This document shows, piece by piece, positions 1 to 11,310 of a stretch of DNA of 64,000 nucleotides. Within the stretch, counting starts at the first letter, position 1; the number at the start of each line of letters is the position of its first letter. The notes under the pieces were generated by a model. The model saw only the letters and a list, made by a program, of their open reading frames with translations, was not told the DNA's origin and ran no database searches. Position numbers and translations under genes: made by a program. The DNA is from Notamacropus eugenii (lineage: Eukaryota; Chordata; Mammalia; Diprotodontia; Macropodidae): the NCBI RefSeq assembly GCF_028372415.1, contig NC_092875.1:354570233-354634232 (forward strand). Reading direction: 5' to 3'.

Positions 1-993
1 TTTTCATGGATTTTCTTTTCATCTACACAGCAAGTTCCTGATGAGGAACATTCTCTCCCAATGGAGATCAGCACCTCCTTTTTAACTTCTACTCTTCAAG
101 AACCACATGGTACACTAAGAGGTTCAGGGTACCTTCTTTCATTTGGGATTTCTGTGGCTCTGTTTACAAGATGGGTATATGAATAAATACTAAAGTTAAT
201 ATACAAATAATGCCTGTGATGGTTCAGAAATAACAAAGGGAGCTGGAGTAGTTGTGGAAGCATCCACAAGCCTTGAGCCAGGACTTCAATGATGTGTCAG
301 AGCAGCTCAGGTAAAGCAGAGATGTTGAGATGCAAGAGTGAGCAAAGTCATGAAGGATTAATGAAAATGAACTATTTGGAAGGCAGCAAGTAGCCTGGCT
401 ATAGTGAGGAGTGTTCATCTAAGGATGCTCATTTACTTACTAAGACAGCTGTGGAATTTGTAGGATGGAGAATATTCTTGAAAAATGTCCAGCCTCCTTG
501 CCATACAATATCAGGAACCATTTTATCTCATTGGAAATATATGTGTCATTCCTTTTCTTTTTAGACTATAAAATGTGCAGTTCTTACAAGGCATCAGAGA
601 ATTTTATTCAGTACTCAACCATCACAAAGCCCAGTCAGGAAATGAAGGAAAGAAAAAAGGAATGGCATTCATTCATCATTAAATTCCAAACCTACTCAAC
701 TACTCTCATCTCTAGAATTAGCTACCATAATTCATTTTCATTAATCCCAAATGAAAGAAGGTATTTCCAAGACAGCATGGTGTACTGGAGAGAACACAGG
801 CCAGGGACTCAGAAGCCCCAAGTTCAAGTTCTACCTCTAACCCACAGAGACTGTGCAGCCCTGGGTAGAACCCTGAACCTTTTAGTGTGGTTCTTGAAGA
901 CTAGAAGTTAAAAAGGAGGTGATGATCTCCATCAGGAGAGCATGTTTCTCATCAGGAACTTGCTGTGTAGATGAAAAGAAAGACCCGTGAAAA
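1..993. repeat. Long inverted repeat with 739-base spacer, cut by window edge
   Basis: Positions 1-130 are the reverse complement of 870-993 at roughly nine bases in ten, with one 6-base gap. Shared text includes ATCTACACAGCAAGTTCCTG on the left arm. The left arm probably extends beyond base 1. The spacer is not symmetric and carries a MIR-like fragment at 776-865. This could be a fold-back transposon or two opposed copies of one dispersed repeat. Confidence 0.75.
776..865 (+). repeat. MIR-like SINE fragment
   Basis: The order is GGAGAGAACACAGG, GGACTCAGAAG, CCAAGTTCAAGTTCTACCTC. This follows the 5' half of MIR-type SINEs and stops before the usual tail. Confidence 0.5.
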
Positions 994-999
994 TGAAAG

Positions 1000-1620
1000 A
1001 AAATTGATGGAGGAACCTCTTAAATTTGTGGCTAAAGGGAGAATTCTTCACCAAACAAAGGACAGAGAAAGATATCTCACAAAAAAAAAGATAGTTTTGA
1101 TTATATAAAATTGAAAAACTTTTGAACAAACAAAATTAATACAATGAAAATAAGAAGAGAAATTTTTGCCTGGAAAAAAGTCTTTCCACCAAAAATACCT
1201 GATGAAAGTGTTATAGTCAAGACATATAGAGAATGAGTACAATGTAAAAGTCATTTCCCATTGGAGAAGTGGCCAAAGGATATAAGCAAGAAGTTCTCAA
1301 AAGAACTACAAACTATTAATTACCATACAAAAAAATGTTCCAAATCATTAACGAGAATAGCATTGTAAAGCTAAACCTTCTAAGGTTTTATCTCATGCTC
1401 AGCAAATTGGCAATAGTGATAGAAGATGTAAATAGTAAAGGTTGAGGCAAACTAACGGAATGCAGTTGTGAATTGATCCAACTATTCTGGAAACCAATGG
1501 AAATTCGGGGGGGGGGGCGTGAGGTTTAAGTGAATAAAACATTCATATTCTTTGACCTTGAGATTTCACTACTAGGAACATATCCCTAATGAATTAAGTA
1601 TAGAAAGTTCATATATGTGT
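1000..1620 (+). repeat. L1 ORF2 C-terminal fragment (sense)
   Basis: Degenerate coding sequence for the extreme C-terminus of L1 ORF2. Segments resembling CATATAGAGAATGAGTAC, GGCCAAAGGATATAAG and GAATTGATCCAACTATTCTGG occur in L1 order. A poly-G run at 1508-1517 interrupts it. It is broken by many stops. Confidence 0.7.
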
Positions 1621-1657
1621 GTGTGTGTATGTATGTAGATATATGTGTGTGTATGTT
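1612..1657. repeat. TG/TA microsatellite
   Basis: Alternating TG and TATG units follow the L1 fragment. Confidence 0.9.
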
Positions 1658-1674
1658 TAATATAAACAATTTTA

Positions 1675-1835
1675 TTCAAAGCACTAATTGAGCACTGGGA
1701 ATACAAATACAGATGAAGAAACTAAAGCAAACAGGGTTAAGTGACTTCCCCAGGGTCACACAGCTATTAAGGCTCTGAACTCAGGTCCTCCTGATTTTAA
1801 GGGCCAGTGTTCTATCCACCGCTCCACTTAGCCAT
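1675..1835 (-). repeat. tRNA/CORE-type SINE, minus strand
   Basis: On the minus strand it reads GGCTAAGTGGAGCGGTGGAT, ACCTGAGTTC, AGCTGTGTGACCCTGGGG and AAGTCACTTAACCCTG. These are the head and core of common marsupial MIR/CORE SINEs. Confidence 0.8.
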
Positions 1836-1849
1836 AGGAACTATGGGTG

Positions 1850-1932
1850 TGGAGTATTGTGTATACTGTCAGACTCAGTCAGTATGTTTGGTTGGTTTTA
1901 CTAACTTGCTTTTCCCTTTCTAAGTTTTCATT
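1850..1932 (+). repeat. Dispersed repeat fragment, copy 1
   Basis: The segment CAGACTCAGTCAGTATGTTT followed by a T-rich tail recurs in diverged form at 3855-3925. The family is not known to me. Confidence 0.35.
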
Positions 1933-1994
1933 CACTGGATGTGAGGAAGAGAGAAATGTCCCAAAATTATTGTGATGTTAAAGCAAAAAGCAGC

Positions 1995-2260
1995 AATAAA
2001 ATAGTCAGACAATTGTAGATTTAGATCTGGAAGGAACTTTTGAGGTCAGTGGTTGATTAGTTTTTAATGTGCCAGCTCTGAGCTTGTAGATTTAGAGGTG
2101 GAACGGATCTTAGAGATTAATTTTACAGATTAGGAAACTGAGGCCTAGAATTGTAATTTCCCCAACTTTATATGTGTAGTAAGTAGCAGGATGGGTATTC
2201 AGACCCAGGTTCTCCGACTCCAAATCTCACTCTTTCAACTATGTCTAGTCACCTTTCCGT
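1995..2260 (-). repeat. MIR-type SINE, tandem start
   Basis: Two successive GTAGATTTAGA..TGGAA starts (2015 and 2087) are followed by TTTACAGATTAGGAAACTGA and a degraded core. This looks like a MIR-like repeat whose first part is duplicated, or two overlapping insertions. Confidence 0.55.
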
Positions 2261-2285
2261 CCCTAACAAATGTAATATGTCTTCC

Positions 2286-3850
2286 AATGAGAAGGCTGTT
2301 AAATGAACTATTGTACCCAACGTTGTATTGCAAAGAGGTGTATCCATATTGACTCATACATCTGGTCTCCTAATGTTTGTGTTGTCTCTCGCTTACCTCT
2401 AGATGTAGGGATGCCACAATCTCTTGCTCTAGGCCAGGAGAGAGGGTGGAGAGAGGGAAGTGGAGAACTAAGAATGATCCTCCTCCTTGCTCTGTGAGTT
2501 TTCTAAAGCCTTCATGTTTTCCCACCAATTCAAGCTGCATAACCACCAAAAATAACAGCCCCTTTGTTCTCCTGATGCCAGCCAGCATCAAGAGCTGTCT
2601 TCTCTCCATGCCAGGAGGGAGGAGCCATGGTGAGTGGAGACATGACAAGCCCTCACCCTGGGCCTTGTGGGAGGGATGCAGACTATGCAGTGCACAGCCC
2701 CATGGAAGAGCCCCACACTCCGTGGGAATCCTCTAGGGGATGGCTCCAATTGTTTGATTCATGGAATCCTTGGGCAGAGTCCAACACGCCTGATACTTAT
2801 CCTAAGGGCCTTATCCTGGGCCGCCACAGCTGCTACTACTGTTTGCTGGCTTAAGAACCAGTTTTAATTTAGTCACCAAACATCATTTTATTGCAGAGCT
2901 TCTGACTGGGGCTCACAAAGAGCAGATTTTGGTGGTGAGTCCAATTTCTCTAGTGTAACGTTTAAGTTCCCTGAATGCGTCCCTTTAATTGTGTGTCGCA
3001 CCAATCACTGGGAAGGAAAGATGTGATCTATATGGGAATCTGGCTAGGACTCTGTTTTCACCATTTTGATTTAATATTGTCACTAATTGTCTTCTTACCT
3101 CAATCAGGTTACAATTCAAGAGGAAAACCCAATTTCAGAATAAAAGCTAGCCAGAGAAAAGCTTATGGAAATAAATCTCTAACCTGAATGCATTTTCAGA
3201 ATACTACTGATCGGTGCTACAGAAATGTCATTATTTTTCATCTCAGCCAGGAATGTTGGAAGCCAGTTTGGAAAGACAGGTTCTAAAAGAAATCCCTCTG
3301 CCAGGGATCTGATGTCTAGACTTTTAACATGCCAATTCTAAGCTTACAGTAAGCTAACTGCAATAGATCGGAGGCAGAAGTAAGGGAAGCCACATGGATG
3401 GTTTCACCATAGCCTTTAACTGAATGAGTTATCTGAGGGGAAATAACTCCTTTCTGATAGAATACAACTTCTCCAGTGCAAAAGATTAAGGCATTTCCAT
3501 CTACATTTGTATTTTGAAAATAAATGTTGACAAGCTAGAGGCAGTGCTAATATGGGGCACCTCAATAGTCCAGTCCCCCCACTAGCTTCTTTGTGTGTTC
3601 TTACTGAGACAAAGCCTTGTGAGTGGTTAGAGTAGAAGTAAGAAGAGCTTTATGAATGCCTATGGAAATAGGGTTCATGGCAGGCATGCTTGGATAGGGA
3701 TGCATGGGAAAAGATAAAACATATATGCTGGGTATTTCGCAGAAAGAGCAGGTTACGGTGGGGATGTTGCAGAGAGGAAAAGAGAATTAAGAAAATGTAC
3801 TTCCCTCCCTTCTGCACAGAAGTGGGAGACTGTAGGCATGGAATAATGCA
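2286..3850. other. Repeat-poor stretch, relatively G+C-rich at 2380-2860
   Basis: No gene seen. Overlapping ORFs of 64-119 codons on both strands in 2370-2860 have no recognisable domain and no splice pattern I trust. The base composition is clearly richer in G+C than the surroundings. Confidence 0.5.
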
Positions 3851-3925
3851 CAGAATGTTTGAAAGTCACACTCAGTCAGTGTTTTAGTTGATTTTGCTAT
3901 ACTTCTTTTCTCTCTCTTTTTTTAA
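3830..3925 (+). repeat. Dispersed repeat fragment, copy 2
   Basis: CACACTCAGTCAGTGTTTTAG followed by TTGATTTTGCTA and a CT-rich tail matches the copy at 1850-1932 in order and strand. Confidence 0.35.
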
Positions 3926-4004
3926 AAACTTCTGCCACAAAGTTTGGCTCCTTTAGTAAGGGGAGGAGAAGACTTAGTCTTCCAGAGACTCTCAGGGCCA
4001 GAAG

Positions 4005-4200
4005 AAAGAATCATAAAGGTCACAGATTTCAAGACAGAAGGGATCTCAGAAGTCATCCAGGGCAGCCCTCTTATTTTATGAATGAGGATCTGAGACACAG
4101 AAATGTGAAGTGACATATCCTGTATCACACAGGTAGGAAGTGGCCCAGCCATAACTGACACAAAGTCCTCTGACTACAAAGTCTCTCTCTGCTATACCAG
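4005..4200 (-). repeat. MIR-type SINE
   Basis: CACAGATTTCAAGACAGAAG, GATCTCAGAAGTCATCCAG, ATGAATGAGGATCTGAGAC and TCACACAGGTAGGAAGTGG follow the antisense order of a MIR core. Confidence 0.6.
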
Positions 4201-5020
4201 GAAACAAGTTAGCCTTGGCAAGTCCCTTTACAGAATAAGGAAAAATGTCTCTGACTAAGCACAGTCTTGAAAAGGTATTAGAGAGTATTGTGCAGAGTAT
4301 TGTCAACCATGAGACAAACTCATTCCTCAGGGGAAAAATAAAGAGAATCTTACTCTGGATCTGATTCTGATGAATTAGATTGTTGGGGTAGAACTGGTTG
4401 CAACTCTGAAGGAAGTGAGAACTTTTTCCTAGAATTTTTGACAGAGAAGAGGAAAGCAAATTTAGCCTGGCATGCAATCTAGGTTTGGGGAGGAAATTTT
4501 AAAGGACTTTGAGGAGGGATAAGTTTCTACCCATGGGAAGTCATTTCAGGAGATAGGGAGAGCTCTGAAGAATGAAATTCTGAAAACATAGAGACAATTC
4601 TGATGAGAAGCAAAAAGGGAATTTGTCTAAAGAGACCAATATGGATGCCCAGGAAATTCATCAACCAGCTTCATTTTTTTAAAAGACATATATAGAAGAT
4701 ACAAAAACTTGGCATAATCCTATAAGATTAGAGTCTTGCATGCTAAAGTGCAGAATGAATTGAAGATGGCAAAGGAGTATAAAGATAACAAAAAAGGTTT
4801 GTATTATTAAAACTATATTAAACTATATTATATAAACTATATAAAACTATATTAAAACTTGTAGGAAGCAAAGAGAAGAAAGAAGGCATAGAATGACTGT
4901 TTTATTGGTACCTCATCAGTATCCTCTTCCCGTCTCTGAACTTCCACTTAAGAAGAACTCCCAAGTCAATCATCTTTTCATTTCACACCCCATTGCACAC
5001 CTCTGGATTATTTCGTCATG
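4200..5020. other. Unassigned intergenic stretch
   Basis: AT-rich with no gene seen. It contains a short run of repeated AAACTATATT units near 4810-4860. Confidence 0.5.
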
Positions 5021-5217
5021 TCCTGAAGGCACCTGGTATTCAGTACCTTTCCTTCCTCCCTTCCTTACCATTAGCTTCCTTTTGTGTTTTGTCTTTCTCC
5101 CATTAGACCATAAACTTCTTAAAGGGAGGGATTGTCTTTCTTATGTGTATCTCAAGTGTTTAACCCAATGCCTGGCACATATTCGGTACTTAATAAATGT
5201 TCATTGACTGATTGTTT
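5020..5217 (+). repeat. L2 LINE 3' end
   Basis: ATTAGACCATAAACTTCTTA, GGGAGGGATTGTCTTTC, ATGCCTGGCACATATTCGG and TTAATAAATGTTCATTGACT form the classic 3' terminus of LINE-2. Confidence 0.9.
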
Positions 5218-6600
5218 TAGGTGACTGGGATTATAACTGTCTGCCGAGGAAAGGTAAAGTTGCTAACCTTTAATTTATTTCTTCTGTCGAATGGAATGGT
5301 CTTTGGAATGGAAAGGACAGAATACAAATTTCTAATTGGGAGTTTATGCTCAAGACAAGTAGGGAGATGGTAAGAGAGCACCAAGTTACCTTTGATAAAC
5401 TCAGGTTTCCTGGCCCAGATAGACTATATTCCTTGGTTCTTCAAAGAACTGGGTGTGTTCACTGAGACACTGTTGAGAGATTTGGAAATGGATCCTGCAG
5501 AATTGGAGAAGATCAAAGGTTGTCTCAGTTTTCCCTTTTGGAGTCTGCAAACCATAGCCCAGTGAAATTGACTTCAACTCCGGACAAAAACTTCTACAGT
5601 ATTTTATTAAAGAGATGGTTAATGAAAAATACAGCAGAGAAGAGTGAGAAGTCCCAGAGAGACAGCTGCTGAAATCACCTCTCACCAGGGGAACCAGACA
5701 GAAGTCTTCCTGTGCTATGAGAAGTTCCCTTAGCCTCCTCCTTGTAACTTAATACCCTGACATCTATGTTGTTCTTCCCTAATTCACTGAATCAGTGCTA
5801 CCCATTACCACCATGCTGAGACCAAGGCAAACTCTCTGTTGCTGGTTAGGACTCAGCCAAAACCAGAGCCGTAGAGATCTCTAGGATCTCTAGAGATCTC
5901 TAGAGAGCTCTAGGATCTAAACCAGATTGCCAGAGTCAGAAAACAGATACCCTCCAGAAGCAAAGCCCCAGTCATGAATCTCCTCACCCACAAGATCAGA
6001 ACCTCTAACACCAGGTTCCTACTTCAAGGATACAATCAAGGACGAATGACTCAGATATCAGACCTCTTGCATACAGCATCTTACCTATGGGAAGAGTCAC
6101 AGACACCGTGTCCAATCTCTTTTCTTCCCTAGCAATTCAAAGAAAACTAACCCTACCCTCTGTCATTCACAGGTCTCTTCAAAGTGAAAGCTGAAGTCAC
6201 TTGGTACTCTATGCCTATCCTAAAACTAATTCCCACCTCTTCCTCTCCCAGTTCCAAAAATGTAGAATGCCAGACTAAAGACCAAATAACACACCCTCAA
6301 CCTGTGAAAGACTTCTTTAGACTCCCTGTCCTGTTATCCAAAGAAGGCCACTGAGAGGTTCAAATCCTGTGTCACCCTATCAAAGTGAGGCTTATAATGA
6401 CAGTTAAAAATCCCTTTTCCAAGTGAAAGGGAGTTTGAATATAAACTAAGTGCCAATTTTCTGGGTGACAAGGGGCAGTCTTCTTCACTAGAGGTCTTCA
6501 AGTAAAGGTTGGATTTTTCAAAACCTTGAAACATATTTTCCATTTTTTCCCTGTTTCCCTCTCCTGTACTCTAAAGCCACTAAATATTAATATATGGACA
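5217..6600. other. Unassigned intergenic stretch
   Basis: No gene or confident repeat. A palindrome-rich cluster lies at 5872-5918. Confidence 0.45.
5872..5918. repeat. Cluster of short palindromes (AGAGATCTCT / CTCTAGAG)
   Basis: TAGAGATCTCTA occurs twice and related AGAGCTCT and GGATCTCTAG units surround it. This gives overlapping perfect palindromes in under 50 bases. Confidence 0.8.
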
Positions 6601-6602
6601 TG

Positions 6603-6647
6603 CACATACACACACACACACATACATGCACGCGTGCGCACACACAG
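6603..6647. repeat. CA microsatellite with CGCG interruption
   Basis: An imperfect CA run is broken by CATACATGCACGCGTGCG. Confidence 0.9.
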
Positions 6648-6924
6648 CCTGAAGGATCTTATCAGGTTCTTCATAGAATTTCACTACCCTTCTAACAGTT
6701 ATTAGCACATTAACTACAAATATCTTCATGGCTGTTTTTTTTCTTATTCTCATCATGAGTACTGTAAGGCAAAGTGACCAAATGTTCCATGAAATGATAT
6801 GTCTTATTGTCTTTGGTTATATGATGAAACCCATACCATCAAATTCTTTATTTGCTTCTATAAAGAAACATAGATATCATTCCTGTCAAGGATCAGAAAA
6901 AATTTTCTCAAGGTCTACAACAGT

Positions 6925-7000
6925 TTAGTGATAGCTGGAAGGAATTTTAGGGATTATCTAGTTCAAAGCCTGTCATGTTACATATAAAACCCAGGGTCTC
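6925..7000 (-). repeat. MIR/CR1-like fragment
   Basis: AGCTGGAAGGAATTTTAGGG followed by TTATCTAGTTCAAAGC is the opening of the 'ggaagggacctt' repeat class seen several times in the window. Confidence 0.45.
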
Positions 7001-8590
7001 TCTACATATTAGCCCCTAGAAAGCTACTTCTCAGGTTCAAGATGCTTTGTGGGCCCACATTTACTAGAAAGTAATGCTCACAAGCCACTGTTAATGTTTT
7101 TCTTTTACTAGGCCAGACAGTAAACACATCGATTAGCTCAAAACACAATACATATTGGTAGCAAAATATGATAAGAAAGATTACATAGTGATAAACCATC
7201 AGTGAAAGGTTACCACACAACCAGTGAAGGAGTGCATTCAAGAAATACATGTGACCAGCTAACACGAACAGACCCGGGCACACATACGGGGAGCTCTTAT
7301 GGTCCGTGAACAACAAGGGCAGGGCAATCACACTTTTGATGCTCCAGAGCTGCTGACGTCCTCCGATGAGGTTATCACATTTGTCTCAGCCAGGGATCGT
7401 CATTGACTTTCTGTGGGTCTCTGCTGCCATCTAGTGATCTTCAGCTGCAATACAGCGACATTACTGAGCTGCTTCTGATCTCTGCTACCCTCTGCTGGTC
7501 TTGAGCTGCGCTTATCAGAGCTGAGAAGCTCATCGCTTCAAGGAAATTTCAGATCTTTAGAGACGCGGGCACTGGTCAGAAATGCCCAGCTGGCTAAAAA
7601 GAAAATCTGTGAAACATTCCTCACCACCCCACCACCTCTGTCATCTTTTACACTGTGTTTTTCTCTACAGCTGTTCAGATTATTCCAGTCAAAGCCCTAA
7701 GTTCAAAATTCCCCTTTCTTACCTCGTCTCCTTAATTCGTATCAGCTCTGTTGGTTGCTCATCTGGGTTCCTTTCAAAATGTCTTGGGAACAGTGATTAA
7801 TCCGACGATGGGCCAAAGAGATAATTTTCAACCCCCCTCCCCCAAAAAAGGAAGCAACTTGGGAGCAAGGTTGAAAGGTCTGGATGGAGCTATTGAAGAT
7901 GCTTTCTTGCTCTTTTTTTTGTCTTTGTTCATCTACTACCTAAAAGCATTGTATACTGCAAAGTGTACTGGATACAAGCACCGGGCAAAAACCAGACAGT
8001 GGAGGGGTAAGAGGAGAGTAAGAGGAAAGGAAGCAGAGATGTCAATTATAAATGGTCTTCTCAAGGAGTTTAGGCATAAAAAGGAAAAGATATGGGAGAG
8101 TGATTTGTAGGGATGGATGGGATCTTTTAGCAGTTTTTGTTTATAACAAGAAGTATAATGCCTCTGAATAATGTGATTTAGGAGGATCTTTCCCACCCAT
8201 GGTTGAGTCTGCCCGTTGAGGGAAGCTTGATGAGGGGAGTTGTTTTGTAGGAGGGTCCCAAGTACCTTTTGTTTTTTCTATTGAGGTACTGGGTCAAAGG
8301 GTTATGCCCACTGGCTCTAAAAAAGTGTATAAATACTCTGAGGGTGAGGTTTTACTTTGGGGCTTAGTTTTTGAAACAAGGTCTGTGTGGCAGATGAGAC
8401 TCTGGAAAGCCACTAAACAGCCTTTCAGCTTTTTGAAAACCCAGATGTTAGTACTTCCCTCTCTGGTAAAGATGTATGTATGTTAATGGTCAGGCATTGG
8501 AAGCACTGTCTGTTGATTTTTTATTTCTCTGACATTTTGATTTTGATTTTCTCTGATAACTGTGCTTGATTAAAGTGATTGTTAACCCCT
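7000..8590. other. Repeat-poor stretch with CTCF-like motifs
   Basis: No gene was seen. The 109-codon minus ORF at 7002-7331 is hydrophobic but matches nothing I know and lacks gene context. 7260-7380 holds several CpGs. The motif pair is listed separately. Confidence 0.5.
7417..7505 (-). promoter_or_regulatory. Two tandem CTCF-like motifs, 60 bases apart
   Basis: On the minus strand TCACTAGATGGCAGCA (7422-7437) and GACCAGCAGAGGGTAGCAG (7482-7500) both fit the CTCF core. They sit in two diverged copies of a unit of about 60 bases that begins TCTCTGCT, so the pair arose by local duplication. Both point the same way. Binding is inferred from motif only. Confidence 0.5.
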
Positions 8591-9060
8591 TAAAAGTTGC
8601 CTTTCCTTTTAGAGAAGCAGATCAAAGAACCTGTGGTAGCAACACCCCCCCTCCCATGAATGTTGGGATGTTTACTGATACAGATGGATGGATCAAGTGA
8701 GGGGTTTTGTTTTGAGAAAGGGGACATATGGACAAGTTTGTATCCAGTAAGGAAGCAGTGAAGAGGAGAGAGTAAAAAGAGTGAGGATGATGAAGGGGGT
8801 AATCTGCTGGAAGGATGGGATGGAGTGGGATCACTTGAGCATGTAGAGGCTTCAGGACACCTCTTCAAGTGAGACAGTGGAAGAGACAGTAGCAGAAGGC
8901 ATTTGGGTGATGTGAGATAAGGAGGAAAGGAGAAGAGCTTCTTGGCAAATGACCTCAATGTTCTTTTCAGTGAAATAGGAAGCAAGACTCATAGTTGAGA
9001 AGATGGGAGTCAGGGACAAGGAACTTTGAGGAGACATGAAAAGGTTTGGAAGAGTCAGTG
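8590..9060 (-). repeat. L2 LINE ORF2 fragment, upstream of reverse-transcriptase core
   Basis: Read on the minus strand, ATGTCTCCTCAAAGTTCC, TCACTGAAAAGAACATTGAG, CACATCACCCAAATGCC and TCAAGTGATCCCACTCC match the L2 ORF segment before the reverse-transcriptase motifs. Minus-strand ORFs here are relics of that protein with several stops. Confidence 0.75.
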
Positions 9061-10040
9061 CCTGATGGCAGTAAGACTAAGTTGAGATAAAACCACCTTA
9101 ATCTGTGGTGAACCTTAGGAACAGAGGAGTTTTATGGTGAAAGTAATGGAAAGTTGCAATTTGGTATAAAATTGAAATGTTTAACTAAAGGGTCAGATTT
9201 GGAAAGGGAAGAAAGTGAAAGTAAAATGGGCTGATAACTTTCTAGTCCAATCCACATTCATCTTCACATTTTACAAATGGTTATTGTACTAAATTATATT
9301 GTCTTACTTACATTGTAATCTAATTGCTTTACAAAATTGCTGACCTTAGTTACTCAACTAGACCATTATCTGTCTAAGAAAGGAAACTATATGCTTTTTT
9401 TAATAGTCCCCCATGGTGTCTTACACAATGCTATATATATACAACAGACACTCAAAGGAGTAATAATGCCATGTGATTAGTGTTTCCCACTGTACTTTTA
9501 TCTTTTATTTGCCCCTTACCCAGAGTTTCCATCAATAACTGGAATGAACAGCAGAGTCCACTAGAAGCAATAGCCACAGTAGCTGAGTTTGGTGATAGAC
9601 CAGCTCTGACTCAGTCCAGTGGTGAACTGACCCATCAATCAAGATATAAGACTCAAAAATGAGCTCAGTTGGAACTCCACAAGGAAAGAAAAGAATTCCC
9701 AGGGACATGAGTCACAAGGTGCCTTAACACCTTTGTGTTTCAAGTTTGAGCCCACTCTGCCATGGGAATATATTTGTATGCAAGAGTAAGAATGTGCCCC
9801 CAGGTTAGGAAAGAAGGTTTTTGTATCAAACACCTGTGCCAGCTATCCGCAATGAACAGTGAAACAACCCCAAATCACCACCATCCTATGTGTAGGGATA
9901 TTTTGGTATCTTTGTCCTTGCTGTATCTTCTCAGTAAATATCCCTTTGTAAAAGCCAATTGCTATTAACTGATTGATTAATATTGGGGGAAGCATACTAG
10001 ATGAAAGTTTATGAGTGAATATAAAATATATGACACATGA
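9060..10040. other. Unassigned intergenic stretch, possible LTR fragment at 9540-9970
   Basis: No gene seen. The end near 9930-9970 (TCAGTAAATATCCCTTTG) has an LTR-like feel, but no paired ends or target duplication were found. Confidence 0.35.
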
Positions 10041-10077
10041 TAGACAGACAGACAGACAGATAGATAAATAGATAGAC

Positions 10078-10138
<61 letters not shown>
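10041..10138. repeat. GATA/GACA tetranucleotide microsatellite
   Basis: GACA units pass into about 16 uninterrupted GATA units. The minus-strand ORF full of LSIY repeats is an artefact of it. Confidence 0.97.
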
Positions 10139-10259
10139 TAGTCCTAGAAGGTTAGTAGATAAGAAAAACCTCTCAAGTAGAGGAGGTTGGGAGAGTAAGC
10201 CCAGAGGAGGTGCTGCATTCACAAAAAAGCCTACTGAGCTAAGGGGATACTATAGGTAT

Positions 10260-10385
10260 CAGCAAGCCCATTTTACAAATGTTGACACTAAAGCTCAGAA
10301 AAGTTAAGTGGTCAAAGAGTTAGTGAAAGGCAGAGGTAGGATGTGAACCTAAATCTCTTCAGACTTTAGCTCCAGTGTTGTAGTT
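10260..10385 (-). repeat. MIR-type SINE
   Basis: CCCATTTTACAAATGTTGAC, AAAGCTCAGAAAAGTTAAGT and GGCAGAGGTAGGATGTGAAC follow the antisense MIR core order. Confidence 0.65.
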
Positions 10386-11310
10386 TTGGTTTTGGGTTTT
10401 TTTACAACACTACACTGCCTCAAAAATAAAGCCTACTTTTTTATTGGTTTATTTGAGTTTTAAAAACCTACTGTAATATTAAATGTTATAAAACTGTGGG
10501 ATCAGTTAAGGTCGCAGTAATAACTTAGCCAACAAACTTACAGTATAACTTATTCATCAGGATAATGCAATCCTGTTCAATAAATACCAAGATAATTACT
10601 CTATTTTGGGCTTCCTTTAAATGGAGTCATTTTACAGCTATAAGCCCAAAACTCTGAAATTGAACTTGTAGATTACATGATTGTTGAGAAATGATTATCA
10701 CTAGCTGGCAGGGAACTATACATGTTTTTAAATCATTTATGTGGCACTTAAAACTTTTACTATACTCCACATTTAATTCTATTGTTAAGCCATGTTATGC
10801 CACTGGTTAAATACTGTTTCTCTTTTTATACATGAAAGAACAAAGTCATAGAACATTTAAGAAACTTCCCCAAAGTCATTACTGGTAGAACTAAGAATAC
10901 CTAATTTTAAGTTTCTAGCTACTTAGGTATCCTACCTCTCAGAAATTTGTTCAGCTTATAAAACAATGCTATAAGACCTACTCAGAGCAAATAAGTATAG
11001 TATGGTTTTACATAGATGCATATGAATGTATATGTCTGCATATGAGTATAATTACAGATATCTAAGCATGTGTATGTAAGTGTACATATTGTACATATAT
11101 GTATATATATAAATCTATAAATATATCCTTGTTTTATTGTACCTTCTTGGGGGAGGGGAGGATGAAGAGGGGAAAAAAAGAGCAAAGTAAAAAGTGCACA
11201 ACAGAGAACAAAAGAATACTTTCAGGAAGTAAAAAAAAAAAAAGATGGACAGCTCTGAACATGAATAATATTTATTATATAAGCTTCTTGAAATGTAAGT
11301 TCATTTTTAA
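10385..11310. other. AT-rich intergenic stretch
   Basis: A further MIR-like trace lies near 10830-10935 (ATGAAAGAACAAAGTCATAG). Nothing else recognised. Confidence 0.4.

Noticed and set aside
1508-1517. G-quadruplex
   Set aside because: One run of ten G without further G-runs nearby; a homopolymer in an old L1 fragment is a simpler reading.
2377-2736. 119-codon ORF in the G+C-rich block
   Set aside because: No known domain, competing ORFs on both strands and no convincing splice context; kept only as an unusual composition block.
7002-7331. 109-codon hydrophobic minus ORF
   Set aside because: Looks membrane-like but matches no family I know, and AT-rich DNA often gives hydrophobic chance ORFs.
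10041-10138. CRISPR-like array
   Set aside because: The repetition is a simple tetranucleotide with no spacers, and the DNA is vertebrate.
9977-10222. 81-codon ORF with LSIY repeats
   Set aside because: Translation of the GATA microsatellite.
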